Of a stretch of DNA of 64,000 bases, positions 1 to 9,978 are shown in pieces. The position numbers and the translations under genes are program-made. This stretch comes from Anniella stebbinsi (Eukaryota; Chordata; Lepidosauria; Squamata; Anniellidae). Where the stretch lies: NCBI GenBank assembly GCA_029215795.1, contig JARDYH010000002.1, positions 294,903,973 to 294,967,972 on the forward strand, written 5' to 3'. Position 1 is the first letter of the stretch, and every line of letters starts with the position of its first letter. The notes beneath the pieces were generated by a model. That model did not search any database and was not told the origin of the DNA. It saw only the letters and a program-made list of their open reading frames with translations.

Positions 1-87
1 TAGGGGTTGGGATGTTGGTATGAAGCCATCCCCTCCATGCACCATGCTGGGTTCAGATGACACAGCAACCCGTGCTGCATCACAGTA

Positions 88-403
88 GGATGACCAGATA
101 AAATCCAGGTCAGGGCTCATGTAACTTTAACAGTTGTAGAGAAAAGGGAATTTCAGCCAGTGTCATTTGTATGCAGTTAGGTCCTGGTGAAATTCCCTCT
201 CCATCACAACATTTAAAATTGCAGGGGCCCTGGCTTCTTTTATATATGGTCACTCTAGTATAGTGCCTGCAACTTTAACTGTTGTGATGAAGAGGGAATT
301 TCACCAGGAACTAATTGCATAAAGATGATACTGGCTGAAATTCCCTTTTCTCTACAACTGTTAAAGTTACATGAGCCCTGACCTGGATTTTATCTGGTCA
401 GCC
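88..403. mobile_element. Palindromic TA-flanked MITE (Tc1/mariner-like), copy A
   Basis: A 316-bp sequence reads nearly the same on both strands. It starts GGATGACCAGAT and ends ATCTGGTCAGCC, with TA on both sides (86-87 and 404-405), as expected for Tc1/mariner-type insertion. No transposase frame is present. The same family occurs at 26140-26455, 47320-47634 and 54872-57237 (interrupted), and as a half-length form at 46065-46230. The dimer joint TCACTCTAGTATAGTGC lies near 243-260. The family assignment rests on the TA duplication and terminal repeats only. Confidence 0.75.
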
Positions 404-1349
404 TACATCACAGGTAATTATACAAATTTTGGTTGCATGTGCAGCACATGTGGAGACAGGAGAAGAAATCCCATAATCATTTGAACATTCCCTCATCTCT
501 CTCTCTCTGACTGTGTTTGTGTGTGTGTAACCAAGTTTGATAGGGGTGCGAAGGAACAGAATTGTCTTTTGTATTTAGCTTGGTTTTAGGATATTATGGA
601 GTGAAATCTTGTATGTGTGTGTGCTATTCAGTTTCAACCACAAAGTTAATAGTTTAGAGGTCAGAAGGGCAGGAGATTATGTAGTTCAACTGAAGTCAGA
701 GGAAGAGAGAGAAAAACGTTTCAACTCAGTTTGCAGAAATGAACAAGATACTACTGATTGGTTGGAGTTGGGGAGAGGGAAAATAATTTTAGAGCTATAA
801 GCAAAAAGCAGAGAAGAGAAGAATAGAGAAAGAAGGAAAGAAAGAATGCCAGAGTCCTAGAGGAAAGAAAGCATGGGAATTGGCTGGCAATGATGGGAGT
901 TGCAGTCCAACACATCCAGAGAACACAGGGTTGGGGGAGGCTTGTTTACATGAAAAATGCAACCCTGATCTGGAAGAGGCTAGTTGATTGTGATTACGCA
1001 GTGGTGAGGTGGAAATAATCTTCAAGTAAACAAAGGTACACTCTTACCATTACTTCATCTGTTCCAGGGTTGGACTCAGACACTGAAAACCGTGTTTGAA
1101 GGGCTCAGAACTGATGAGCTCTGACTCATGCAAAACCTTTGATATAACCTTTGCTTTAAAGGACACCAGGACTTTTCTGAAATTCCAGCACTGTTCGTAG
1201 AAATCCCTGATTTATCTCAGCCACAAAGGGTAGAGATTTTAATTAAATAAAACCCCAACAAAAACATTCAGTGTTAGAAGCCTTCATTGTTTAAGACAAG
1301 TTGAGGCACTGTTCCTGGATGCTTTATATGCTGCAGCACTAAATCTGTC
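404..1349. other. Unique stretch, no gene recognised
   Basis: No convincing exon is seen. The 63-codon open frame at 609-800 has no family resemblance and no good splice sites. A fragment of the common palindromic 'GGGAGTTGCAGTCCAACACATC' MITE lies at about 888-943. Confidence 0.5.
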
Positions 1350-1499
1350 TTAGCCTATCTTACACACACGGGATGTAACACTTTGAAAACATTTTGAAAA
1401 CTGTATATGGAGTGTGTCCAGGGCGGAAACAAAAAGAGAGCGAAGCTCTGGTGCTAAGTAAAAATATATTTTTCTTTATTTCTTATAAACTCTCTGTAT

Positions 1500-1537
1500 G
1501 CTCGACGCGTTTCGGTGATGAAACCTTCGTCAGGAGC
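1500..1537 (-). ncRNA. Hammerhead ribozyme-like motif, left arm
   Basis: This is the mirror copy of the right-arm motif, read on the minus strand. It contains CUGACGA, the GGU/ACC stem, GAAA, ACGCGU and GCUC/GAGC at reflected positions, with the predicted cut at the base opposite 1504. Either transcript of the element therefore carries one sense motif and one antisense copy that could pair with it. Confidence 0.55.
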
Positions 1538-1660
1538 TAAACAGAAATTAAAATACAAACATACAAATCACTACAGATTGTCTTAAGCTGGCATGAAAAC
1601 AACATGCCAGCTTAAGACAATCTGTAGTGATTTGTATGTTTGTATTTTAATTTCTGTTTA

Positions 1661-1698
1661 GCTCCTGACGAAGGTTTCATCACCGAAACGCGTCGAGC
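1661..1698 (+). ncRNA. Hammerhead ribozyme-like motif, right arm
   Basis: Stem I is GCUC (1661-1664) paired with GAGC (1695-1698). The conserved CUGANGA box is CUGACGA at 1665-1671. A short stem II, GGU (1673-1675) with ACC (1682-1684), has an unpaired A at 1672. The GAAA box is 1685-1688. ACGCGU (1688-1693) is self-complementary, so stem III is very short in one molecule but could form six pairs between two. The predicted cut follows C1694 (GUC). The geometry is that of a minimal type I hammerhead as in Penelope-like elements. The 10.1/11.1 pair is not canonical, so activity is unproven. Confidence 0.6.
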
Positions 1699-1888
1699 AT
1701 ACAGAGAGTTTATAAGAAATAAAGAAAAATATATTTTTACTTAGCACCAGAGCTTCGCTCTCTTTTTGTTTCCAGCCTGTTGGTGCTTCCTTCCCTCCTC
1801 ATTCCACAAGTGTGTCCAGGGCCCCTACAGTTGTCAAAACTGTTATAAACCGTTTTAAACCATTTTAAAGCAGTAGTCTAGATAGGCT

Positions 1889-2335
1889 CTTTATGTTTGC
1901 AAGTTAATCCTAGTTACTTGCAGTGAATATTCACTCCCCCCATTATCACCATCTATAATATCAGGTTTTCTGAATAAATGGGTTCAAAACAGATTGTTTA
2001 CATGCAATTGATGAAAGAGTACATTGAAATAAGAAAGGGAATAACAATATTAACAACAAGCCTGAGGACAAAATTGAATTGATCTCCTCTGTTGGAAGGT
2101 CTTGCTCACAAAGCCCCAAACAAGCCCCACCTCCTTTGTTTAAGGCCATGTCCACTTTTGCTCTGATCCCTCCCCCTTCGGTGTATGGCCCCTCAGGCAA
2201 TTGACCAATGTATATGGCCTGAGGCATCACAGAAATTGCCCACCCCTGATTTATTGACCTTAAATATTGGAAAGGGCAGTGACCTTGCAACTTGAGATCA
2301 TCTTGGATAAGGCTGATTTTTTAAAATTCATTTCA
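1889..2335. other. Unique stretch, no gene recognised
   Basis: This segment lies between the MITE and an L2 relic. No exon, RNA gene or repeat family is recognised. Confidence 0.4.
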
Positions 2336-2339
2336 GTCT

Positions 2340-2680
2340 GTTTTCTGGCTTAGTTTGGGGGCAGAAACAGCCTCGGACACCCTGGTGGATAACTACTGGG
2401 AAATGGATAGGGGGAGTGCAACCATGTTAATGATCCTGGATCTGTTAGTGGCCTTCAATACTATCTACCATGTTATGTACTGGGTTGCCTAGCTGTGGCG
2501 GGACTGGTGTGGGGGCATGGTGTTACAGTAACCTTAGCCCTTTTTGGAAGTTTGAACCCAAAAGTGGTGCTAGGGGACTTCTGTTCTGCCTGATGGTCAT
2601 TGGCCTTTGGATTCCTCGGGGTTCCATCTTGTCCCCCTTGCTTTTTAACATCTACATGAAGACATCCAGAAGTTTGGGCT
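2340..2680 (+). pseudogene. L2/CR1-type LINE relic, reverse transcriptase fragment
   Basis: Broken frames resemble the intact L2 at 54901-56961. MILDLLVAFNTIYHV corresponds to the first RT palm block there (LLDLSAAFDTIDHG), and RGSILSPLLFNIYMK corresponds to GVPQGAILSPMLFNIYMKPL. The catalytic YADD block and both ends are missing. Many substitutions and frame changes show an old copy. Confidence 0.7.
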
Positions 2681-3774
2681 AAAGTGTCATCAATAATCAG
2701 AAGACACAGCTTTGTTTCTTGTTTCTACCACTATAGCACTACAATGCTATAATGTTAACTGTAAAAAAATGATTTTTAGAAAGGCTTTTCAGTCACCGCT
2801 ATCAGCATGTTTCTAAAATGTCAGTGATCTGAACATTTAAATCCCCCCCAATGAAATAAAATTAGAATTATTATATGACACTGTTACAGCACCGTAACAC
2901 CTTAAAACAAAACATAATATTATAGATTTATGGCGTTATATGCCACTATCTCGCTCTTTAATGAAAAAGAATATGAAGTGTGTTAGTGCTAATTAAATAT
3001 TGATTAAAAACAAATGAATGGGCTCATAAAATAGTGCCTACTACAAAGGTTAAAATGAATATGGGCTGATCTTCCAATGACCCCACCCACAGCTGCTACA
3101 TCACACCCTCTGATGTGTATGAAATATAGTGGGATGTACACACAGAAAAGGTGTGATACTTTCAATAGTGTGGGAAGTCAACTGCAAATTCTGTTTGTTG
3201 GTTACAACAGAAGAGCAATGACTGGAAGAAGCCATGATATAACTAGTCCTGTGCTGAATTCTGCCCCTAGTTTGGGGAACCTTTTCTCTCCCTGCAAAGA
3301 GGCATTGTTTTTTCTGCCTCTTTCGCAAGGAGGGAAGAATTTTGGAGAATTTTCTCATTGAGGAGGGGAACAGGGTTTCCACATAAGTTTTTAAAGTGTA
3401 GCCATTTGTTGAGGGGTCTTCTTTCTATTTCCATTTTTATTTTTAAAAAAACACCTCTGGCAGCTTGGCAGTTCTTCTTGAATGCCCTCTCCAACAGGAA
3501 TTCAGGAAGAAGTCCTGGGTGCCTGCAAGTGCTGGGGTTGCATTTTTTTAATAAATAAATAAATAAATAAAAAAATAATAGAAAGAAAGAAAACCCCTCA
3601 GCAACTGCCTACATTTAAAAATGTATGTGGAAACCCGGTTCCCCTCCCCAATATGGAAATTTCCCCAAAAAAACCCCTCACCTTGCCCAGCCTCTTTCAC
3701 CAGAGTTTTTGTTTCCCCACCCCACCCCCCATGAAATGCCAAAAAATTAATAATCAATTTTTTTGGCACAGCAC
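2681..3774. other. AT-rich stretch without a gene
   Basis: No exon is recognised. Low-complexity AAAT/AAAG and A-rich tracts lie at 3545-3600. The open frames here overlap on both strands and look like chance. Confidence 0.4.
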
Positions 3775-3804
3775 TAATATTATTATTATTATTATTATTA
3801 TTAT
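3775..3804. repeat. (ATT)n microsatellite, LINE tail
   Basis: About ten ATT units form the 3' tail of the minus-strand L2. The same tail is on the L2 copies at 46.9 kb and 56.9 kb. Confidence 0.9.
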
Positions 3805-3906
3805 TTATAACCCGCCTCTCCCTTCGGATCGAGGCGGGGAACACAATGTAAAATAAAAAAATCACAAACAGTTAAATTTTTTTTAAAAAACAAGAGAAAT
3901 ACATCA

Positions 3907-5223
3907 TTAAAATATCTTAAATTCATCCGGATAGGCCTGCCGGAAGAGAGCAGTCTTCATGACTCTCTTAAATTCATGAAGACTGCTAATTTGTCTAATC
4001 TCCTCCGGCAGACCATTCCATAGTCTGGGAGCGATGGAAGAGAAGGTCCTCTGGGTAACACTCGCCAGCCTAGTTCTGGCTGGCTTGAGTAAGTTCTTCC
4101 CAGAGGACCTAAGTGTGCAGGGCGGATTGTATGGGAGAAGGCGATCCCGCAGGTAACCTGGACCCAAACCATGTAGGGCTTTAAAGGTAATAACCAACAC
4201 TTTATACTTCGCCCGGAAACTGACTGGCAGCCAATGAAGTGATTTTAAAACTGGTGTAATATGGTCACCCCTAGATGCACCGGTGACCAACCTGGCTGCC
4301 ATATTTTGAACAAGTTGAAGTTTTCAGACTAGGCACAAAGGTAGCCCTATGTACAGCGCATTGCAGAAGTCAAGCCTCAAAGTTACCAGCGTGTGCACTA
4401 CCGTCTTTAGGTCTTCCAACTCTAGGAAGGGACGCAGCTGGCGTATCAGCCGAAGCTGATAGTAGACACTCCTGGCTGTCGCATCAATCTGAGCTGTCAT
4501 CTGGAGTGACGGATCCAGGAGTACCCCCAAGCTGTGAACACAGTCTTTCAGGGGGGGTGTAACCCCATCCAGAACTGGTTGACACTCCTCGAAACCCAGG
4601 TTGGGGCCTTTGACAGCGAGCACCTCCATCTTGTCTGGATTCAGCTTCAGTTTGTTTTTCCTCATCCAGCCCATTACCGCCTCCAAGCATTCATTCAGAG
4701 GAGACACACTATCCTTAGCTGACGATGTTGTCGAAGGCATAGAGAAATATATTTGGGTGTCATCAGCGTATTGATAGCACCCCGCCCCATGCCTCCGGAT
4801 GATCTCTCCCAGCGGCTTCATGTAAATATTAAACAGCATTGGGGAAAGGATGGCACCATGTGGAACACCACATAGCAACTCCTTTTTTGAAGAGCAGCTA
4901 TCCCCAAGCATCACCATCAGGAACCTTCCCGAGAGATAGGATCGGAACCACTGAAGCACAGTGCCCCCGATTCCCAATTCCCCCAGGCGCTCCAGAAGGA
5001 TACCATGGTCGATGGTATCGAAAGCCGCTGAGAGGTCCAAGAGTACTAGCAGGGACACACTCCCCCTGTCAATACTAAGGTGTAGATCATCCACTAAGGC
5101 GACCAAAGCAGTCTCAACTCCGTATCCTGCCCTGAAGCCTGTTTGAAATGGGTCTAGAAAATCAGTGTCATCCAAGACTGCCTGGAGTTGAAAGGAAACC
5201 GCTCTCTCGATCACCTTGCCCAA
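3907..5223 (-). pseudogene. L2 LINE ORF2 C-terminal half with one nonsense codon
   Basis: The frame begins inside the reverse transcriptase. Visible blocks are GKVIERAV, DPFQTGFRAGYGVE, LLDLSAAFDTIDHG, AILSPMLFNIYMKPL, QYADDTQIYF with the catalytic YADD, and LKLNPDKMEVL. The frame stops at 4324 with TGA in place of an arginine codon (the copy at 56 kb has CGG). It resumes in the same frame at 4302 and continues through the C-terminal domain (TLRSSGKNLL, FSSIAPRLWNGLP) to 3907. It would encode RT for target-primed reverse transcription. The missing N-terminal endonuclease and the stop make it inactive. Confidence 0.85.
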
Positions 5224-5633
5224 ACATGGAAGATTTGATACTGGCCTGTAGTTATTATGGTCCAGGGGATCCAGGGAGGGCTTTTTTAGAAGCGGCCTTA
5301 CCTATGCATCTTTTTTTGAAGTGATGAATATGTAATGGTGGGGAGCCATTTGCAGCTTTCTGTCTTGTGTATATATTGTTCCTTCCTGTTGAGTCTGTAT
5401 ACAGGGAGAAAAAAAGCATATCAGCATGTCCACCATTGTGGGATAAAGATCATAGTGTCTCATCAGCCCTGAATAAACTACTGTTTGATGTTAATGTGTA
5501 AGTTTCATAAATGGCCTAAGTGACAGTGAATAATGTCCATTAACATATTAGAACAATTATCTGCTGAAAATGGAATCCTCAGCGACTTAGGGGATAGCAA
5601 AGTAGTGTCACCGAAAACATTTTATCTCTGCAG

Positions 5634-5780
5634 ACACCTCATGTAGAATTGGTCGGCTGCTTTTACATCCAGATACGAAGCGCTAACAATGGCTATATGG
5701 AAATTACTCATCCTAAAAACCATGAGAAAAACATCAGTCACAACATATTTTTCAACCAGCGCGTCTTACTTTGTTCTAAG
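5634..5780 (+). CDS. Candidate internal coding exon of an unidentified host gene
   Basis: A 147-nt segment is preceded by a pyrimidine-rich acceptor (TTTTATCTCTGCAG, ending 5633) and followed by an excellent donor (TCTAAG/GTAAGT, 5781). The length is exactly 49 codons. In phase 0 it is fully open, starting TPHVELVGCFYIQIRS and ending HNIFFNQRVLLCSK. The composition (two Cys, many Asn, Tyr, Phe and Ile) looks protein-like rather than repeat-derived, and the flanks 5298-5633 and 5781-5960 are not a recognised repeat. I do not recognise the protein family. No partner exon was found, so if real the neighbouring exons lie outside the window or in segments I missed. A conserved non-coding element flanked by chance splice signals is the main alternative. 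Confidence 0.45.
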
Positions 5781-6890
5781 GTAAGTTTTGAGGCCCATCT
5801 ACATTAGATATTCACAATGTGGGAATCTAATGGGGGAAACACTGTGAACAGAAAAGCTATGAAAACCTCTTAAGAAAAATGATACTCACAATTATTAAAT
5901 GTTAAAAGTGTCCTTGTAGAACTTTGTAAAAAAACAAAACAAAACAAGAAAGGGTCTTGAAATTCCAAGTGTGGGAGGAATGAAAAAAATGGGAGTTTAA
6001 AAAGATATATCCAAAACAACAAATTTCTCTGCATTTTGAAGGAAATGGTTGAGTCAGGGACTGTGTTGTTGACAATAGGATCTTTGCTTAGGGATCTTGC
6101 AATGAATTACAAATGCTGATGCCCAAGGGTCATTGAGAATCATCAGTTGTCAGTTGGCCCATGTAGAAAGTGAAGATTTCACTCCAATGAGAATAGCTTG
6201 TTTTGGACAAAGGCAGAGCAAGCTCTCCTGCCACCTGAGTGAGGAGAACACAGTGGTGCCCCCACTGCCATTGCCACTTGTCCTCTGGCTCGCTCGGCGA
6301 ATCCCTTGGACAGACACGTCAGCCAGAGAATACAGTCAGCATGGATCTTCTGGGAATCAGCCAAGCCCAAATGCCTGGCTGTGAGGGCCCTTCCTCAGAG
6401 CCAGGCATTGTAGGAGAGGTGTCCTGGAAGACCACATGCAGTACAGGTGATCTCCCTTTCCACAATACCTGGCTCTGAGGAAGGGCTCTCTTAGCATCAT
6501 TCACCCTCTGTTTCATTCTCAGGACCCCCTGACAGCAAGCCAGAGGGTGGGCAGCTGCTCCAGAGAGCCCACTGCTCTCTGTATCACTCCAAGGGGGTCC
6601 TGAAAGTAAAAAACAGGGTGGGCAGCTGCTCTGGAGAACCTCACCAGCCACTCTTCTGCAGTGGCACAATGGATAAGCCACAAATATGTGCAGTGTACAA
6701 CGGCAGTCTTGTAGGTTGAGAACAATCTGTCTAGGAGTTACACATGTGTGAAAGCTGGATTTCCTGTATGTATCTCTAGCTGGATGAAGAACTATGTGCA
6801 AACAGGGTTGAAAGGATGGATCTTGAGATAAATGTAGCAGTACACCTTCAAAAATGTCAAATTTAAAATTAAATATTGATTATACACACA
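5781..6890. other. Unique stretch with a hairpin
   Basis: No further exon is recognised. An inverted repeat pairs GCCCTTCCTCAGAGCCAGGC (6388-6407) with its complement near 6467-6486, around a loop of about 60 nt. The direct repeat GGGTGGGCAGCTGCTC occurs near 6546 and 6618. Overlapping open frames on both strands here are probably chance. Confidence 0.4.
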
Positions 6891-6892
6891 TA

Positions 6893-7020
6893 TAAGAACA
6901 TAAGAAGAGCCCTGCTGAATCAGAGCAAAGACCCTTTTAGTCTGGTCACCACCCAGATGACGATGGGAAGCCCACAAGGGCAATAGTCTCTCTCCCACTG
7001 TTTCCCAGCAACCAATTGTG
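6893..7020 (+). repeat. Dispersed reptile repeat fragment (CR1/L3-like)
   Basis: It starts AAGAACATAAGAAGAGCCCT and continues with GGGAAGCCCACAAGGGCAA, an interspersed sequence common in reptile genomes. A related fragment lies at 29555-29640. Assignment to a CR1/L3-like LINE is from memory and tentative. Confidence 0.5.
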
Positions 7021-7387
7021 GCGACCTTTAAATGTGCTGCAGCAGAGTTTCCTCTTCTTTTCTCTCAGTTGCCAGCCAAGGGGTCATTCTGACCATGCAC
7101 AATAGGTGCACCTGCTCAGAATGATTCCCCTGCCCCACAAATACTGTGTGTGGAGCTTTGGGGATTTGCTTTTTTTTTTTTTTTTTTAATGGTGAATGCT
7201 TGGGAATGGGGGAATGGCTTTTGGGCAGGGGTGGCCTTTAGTTTGTCCTCTGAAAGCCAGACATTTTTCATGAGTACTCCCTGGAGGGGAGCAAAGGTAT
7301 TACCCTGGATGGCTCTTATTTCTTTCTTATCATGATGGGCAGCAAGCGGGCCAATTCCCAATCACTGGGTTTCGTTTAAAAAAAAAT

Positions 7388-7437
7388 GAGAAGAAGAAGA
7401 AGAAGAAGAAGAAGAAGAAGAAGAAGAAGAAGAAGAA
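7388..7437 (+). repeat. (GAA)n microsatellite
   Basis: About 16 uninterrupted GAA/AAG units form a pure purine run. Such tracts can form triplexes and expand. The polyarginine frame through it is an artefact. Confidence 0.95.
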
Positions 7438-7969
7438 AGCCAATAAAAAACTGCAATGTGGAGGATTTCAAGACAGGCAGCAGAGAGAAGAAACAGCTTC
7501 ACCTGGAGCTGGACCTTCCCTCATCTTCCTGCAGTTCAGCTCTGCTGTTCCAGTTCTTAGAGAAACAAAGTCAAGGAGATGAGAGAATCTGGTTGGCTCA
7601 GGTAAGGGTGTAGTTTTATTTCCATTCGTATAAGCATGCATGGCCCTGATTTGGATTGGGATCACTGTGCTCTGGTATTGTGGGTTAAACCTTCCTTCAA
7701 GTTTACATCCTGAAATTCCTTCCCTCACATGGTTAAAAGAAAAGTCCCTCCCCCACTGAAGTCTCTCCCTCTCTCTCTCTCCCCTCCCTCCCCCCTCCCT
7801 CCCCCACTGCAGGGAGTGTGTAGAATTTTGGGACAAAAACTGGATGTATGAGTGTGAAGGTTTAGCCCCTCCACCCAGAGAGCCATGGTCCTGAACCAAA
7901 CTGGGGTCACATGTGCTTACACAAAAGTAAATCAAACTATATCACAGGAACCTGTTTGGACCTGTGTGT

Positions 7970-9687
7970 GGCTGCCTCTACACCAGATGTTTAAAGCTCT
8001 TTGAAGTCTCATTAAAATTTTTACCACTACAAGAGTGGAGTGTAAATCGGGAGTTGAGGCACTTTTTCTCTCCGATTATGCACAGTATCGAATGCGCATT
8101 AAATAGCGAGTTTTATTTTGCTCTGGCCGTTAAAGCGCATTTTGACTATGTGAACAAGCGATTCTCCGCATTAACTACTTGTAAAGAGCATTTCAAACAA
8201 CCAGTAAGGCCACCAGTTGTGCACTCAATTACCTCCTGCATACAAGCATTTACGATAAAGCGCTTCAGCGATTATACGCATAATCGGCTAACCAGGCGTC
8301 AAACGGAATCCATCTAGAGGGGGTCTGAGTCTCTTGTCTGCAGGAATGGGAGCTAATGTGTGTGTGTGCGAATAGGATCAAGTATGTCTGTGTGAATGGG
8401 GGCTTGTGTGGATTATGTGGATGGAGGTTTATGTGTCTTTATCTTTTGCGATGGATTCTGTTGGGTTCCAAAGGACATCATCATCATCGTCATCTCTGCC
8501 ATCATCATGATAGACAAAGGGATGGATTGTGGATGCACACAGATCTTGCTTCCCATGCCTATTCCCGAGTCATCCAGTTGGGGATTCAAAAGACTGCACC
8601 ACTTCTAGTGACCCTCCTTGGCTGGGCCTCGGCATCCCCCCCTCCCGCACTACCTCCGATGACTCTGCCCTCTGCTCCATCAGTCTCAGCTGCTACTGCC
8701 ACAGTCGGGCCACCATTTCGGGCAGAGATGGGAGAGTCCACCATCCAAGTCAAACTCTCAGTTGGTAACAATACCAGTGTTATTTTTATTGCACAGCTGC
8801 CACAATAAGTAACGACTCCTCCCATATTAGCACTTGCGATCCCCCTTGGGAGTCCCCCCACTTTGTCGAATTCTGGGCCCAGAAGGCTGCAGCCACAGAC
8901 ACAAAATTCACCTTTCTTAGGTCCCCTCCACAAAGATTCACTTTTGCGCCCGGTTAGGAGATTATGCACACTATCCCTGAAGCGCCTTTACGCCTAATAC
9001 CTCTGCACGAGAGGCGGCGACAAAAGGCGCTTCCCTCCCCTCCCCTTCCCTCCCCGCCGCTCCCCAGCTGGCTGGCTGGTAGGCTGTGGGCAGCAGGCGA
9101 GCGATCCTCCTCCTCCTCGCCTTCCTTTACCCCCTCTTCTTCCTCCTCCTCCTCCCGCCGGCCTCCCCCCGCGGGCGGGCGGGCGGGCTCTCTTCCCTCC
9201 TTCACCGCGGCCAGGCAGCCCCCTCCTCATGCTGCTCCGGCGAGCGGAAGGGACAGCCGGCGGGCGGAGGGTAGTTGCCCGCCTTCCCCACGTCTCCCCA
9301 GCTTCAGTTCGGCAGCTCGAGCCCGCCGCAACTTTTGACAGCGGTGGCGGCGGCAGCTGCCAAAAGGCGCTTCCCTCCCCTCCCCTTCCCTCTGGCTGGC
9401 TGGCAGGCTGTGGAGAAGGGGGTGAGATCTGACAATAGAGGGAGGAGGAGGAGCCGCCTCCGCGGGCACCAGCCTTTTCCTTCCGCTCGCCGGAGCAGCA
9501 GCCCCCTCCCATCAAAATGCGCTTTAATGGACGGAGCAAAATAAACCTCGCTATTTAACGCGCATTCGATAACGCGCACAATCGGGGAGATAACGCGCCT
9601 CTACGCCCCATTTGCGCTCCGCTGGTGTAGAGGTAATTTTTTTAATGCACCTTGAAAGAGCTTTAAATCGCTCTTGTAGAGGCAGCC
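7970..9687. mobile_element. 1.7-kb fold-back DNA element with GC-rich core
   Basis: The ends are GGCTGCCTCTACA (7970) and its complement ending 9687. The left arm 7970-8165 matches the complement of 9505-9687, sharing TTTAAAGCTCTTT, CGAATGCGCATTAAATAGCG and ATTAAAGCGCATTTTGA. A second pair, 8225-8315, matches the complement of about 8942-9020 (GATTATGC, CTGAAGCGC). Between them lie 8316-8941, which matches nothing else here, and a very GC-rich CpG segment 9020-9500. No transposase frame and no obvious target duplication are seen. Confidence 0.65.
9018..9412. repeat. Direct duplication in the GC-rich core
   Basis: ACAAAAGGCGCTTCCCTCCC at about 9018 is repeated as CCAAAAGGCGCTTCCCTCCC at about 9359. 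In both places it is followed by the same pyrimidine-rich run and GCTGGCTGG. The copies are about 340 bp apart. The long frames in this segment on both strands are typical of high-GC low-complexity DNA and are not supported as genes. Confidence 0.7.
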
Positions 9688-9924
9688 TTATTCTCAGCTC
9701 TGCAGTTGTGGTGAGTACAGGCTCCACCCTCTGTCAGCTCTTCCTGCCTCTCCGTCAGTGAGCTCTTCCACCTTCAGCCAGGCACAGAGAGGCAAGGAAG
9801 GTGCCAGGTATCATCAGGGCAGGCAGGGCGCTGGCTGATACTGAAATGGCTGCTGGCCACACATGGCCATAAATCCCCTTTTTGGCTGGGAGTGGTTTTT
9901 CTTGTAAATGTTTAAAACTCTGCT
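9688..9924. other. Short unique stretch
   Basis: No gene or repeat family is recognised between the fold-back element and the L1 insertion. Confidence 0.4.
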
Positions 9925-9978
9925 TTCATTTTATTTTATGTTTCCTTTTTTAAAAAGATCTGGTTTATTTTGCCTTGT
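9925..9978. repeat. Target-site duplication, left copy (54 bp)
   Basis: The segment starts TTCATTTTATTTTATGTTTC and ends ATTTTGCCTTGT. It is repeated at 11966-12019 on the other side of the L1. Confidence 0.9.

Larger units (their letters stand above)
1425..1808 (+). mobile_element. Penelope-like fold-back retroelement fragment with 14-bp TSD
   Basis: The insertion is bounded by AGTGTGTCCAGGGC at 1411-1424 and again at 1809-1822, a 14-bp target-site duplication. It consists of two 171-bp arms (1425-1595 and 1603-1773) that by eye are perfect reverse complements around a 7-nt spacer, plus a 35-bp tail (1774-1808). Each arm carries a hammerhead-type core. A variable-length duplication, an inverted terminal copy and a hammerhead in the end repeat together fit Penelope-like elements, which are known to encode minimal hammerheads in their terminal repeats. 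No reverse transcriptase or GIY-YIG frame is present, so this is a non-autonomous or severely truncated copy. The perfect arms suggest a recent origin. Confidence 0.6.
1350..1888. mobile_element. GATCTACAC-type MITE, split by a Penelope-like insertion
   Basis: The parts 1350-1424 and 1823-1888 together match the repeat seen whole at 24619-24770. Shared blocks include GGATGTAACACTTTGAAA, ACTGTATATGGAGTGTGTCC and ACAGTTGTCAAAACTGTTAT, then AAAGCAGTAGT. The intact copy has inverted ends CAGATCTACAC/GTGTAGATCTAG, so it is probably a non-autonomous DNA transposon. The element at 1425-1808 is inserted in it and duplicated 14 bp of its sequence. Confidence 0.6.
3775..5297 (-). mobile_element. 5'-truncated L2/CR1-type LINE with (ATT)n tail
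   Basis: Read on the minus strand, the copy runs from the RT region to the 3' UTR (GAGGCGGGTTATAAAT, near 3806-3835) and an ATT microsatellite tail (3775-3804). It is nearly the same sequence as the plus-strand L2 at 54901-56961 and is cut off near 5297 within a segment matching 55430. No clear target duplication is visible. The close match to the young copy indicates fairly recent insertion. Confidence 0.85.

Noticed and set aside
1500..1700. Restriction-like or regulatory reading of the ACGCGT palindromes
   Set aside because: The motif is better explained as the self-complementary stem III of the hammerhead core.
3775..5297. Target duplication around the minus-strand L2 (T-rich strings on both sides)
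   Set aside because: The shared string is only a T run and does not line up with the element ends.
6319..6801. 160-codon minus-strand frame
   Set aside because: Overlaps a hairpin and direct repeats; no family resemblance and competing frames on the other strand.
7386..7613. 75-codon frame with a polyarginine start
   Set aside because: The arginines are the (GAA)n tract read out of phase.
8964..9579. Long overlapping open frames on both strands in the GC-rich core (up to 181 codons)
   Set aside because: Proline/serine/arginine-rich frames in all phases of a low-complexity CpG segment; no start context, domain or splice support.
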